5,263 nt of DNA from an uncultured Mollicutes bacterium. Its GTDB lineage: Bacteria > Bacillota_I > Bacilli_A > RFN20 > CAG-826. The translations under genes and the position numbers were made by a program. The stretch covers positions 1-5,263 of the forward strand of contig UQFQ01000039.1 of assembly GCA_900540395.1 (NCBI GenBank), in the 5' to 3' direction. The notes below the pieces were generated by a model. That model saw nothing but the letters and a program-made list of their open reading frames with translations, ran no database searches and was not told the DNA's origin. Shown piece by piece: positions 5,217 through 5,263 of this stretch. Within the stretch, counting starts at the first letter, position 1; each line of letters begins with the position of its first letter.

Positions 5217-5263
5217 AATATATTCCTATAAAGGATTAGAAAATGAAAAGATAAAAACAATAA

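Noticed and set aside
5217..5263. Possible next gene start (AAAGGATT then ATG at 5243)
   Set aside because: The frame meets a TAA after three codons.
1..5263. CRISPR array, insertion sequence, tRNA or rRNA
   Set aside because: No regularly spaced long direct repeats, transposase motifs or structured RNA gene sequences were seen on either strand.

Overview
The window is very A+T-rich, uses AT-ending codons and has strong GGAGG/GAGGTG-type ribosome sites. Together with its plasmid gene families this points to a low-GC Bacillota host, most likely a Clostridium-like anaerobe; the species cannot be told from the sequence. The content is that of a small mobilizable plasmid: a primase-type replication protein, a helix-turn-helix/coiled-coil plasmid protein, a MobV relaxase with a recognisable oriT, and a short cargo operon.

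Left part, minus strand (1-3355): the relaxase gene (2144-3355) ends in an intrinsic terminator (2101-2130). Next comes a textbook sigma-A promoter (2057-2085) driving the rep gene (627-1982). Rep carries an archaeo-eukaryotic primase (AEP) core, a PriCT-like segment and a C-terminal helix-turn-helix. A second gene (550 to the window edge) follows after 76 bases and resembles the DUF536 plasmid proteins. Related direct and inverted repeats lie in the gap between the two genes and inside the second gene, where they are read in two different frames. They are candidate iterons or operators.

Middle, structured region (3356-3965): the relaxase leader holds CATAG elements repeated every 22 bases, then a pMV158-type oriT (about 3471-3510) with two mutually exclusive hairpins and a predicted nick on the minus strand. 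A more GC-rich stretch with palindromes follows. A 57-codon minus-strand gene (3641-3814) has its Shine-Dalgarno inside a terminator-like hairpin. Beyond it is a C/G-tract stem and a perfect 24-bp inverted repeat (3903-3963), a good candidate for a single-strand initiation or origin structure.

Right part, plus strand (4108-5216): a promoter candidate precedes a two-gene cargo operon. The first gene encodes a 182-aa exported protein with a signal peptide, an acidic linker and a strongly basic, beta-rich C-terminal domain. The second encodes a 151-aa acidic cytosolic protein. I recognise neither family; the architecture allows a bacteriocin/toxin plus immunity pair, but that is inference.

The window may be a complete small circular plasmid opened inside the second rep-operon gene. 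Joining its ends would extend that reading frame by 12 codons to a stop just short of the end of the cargo operon.
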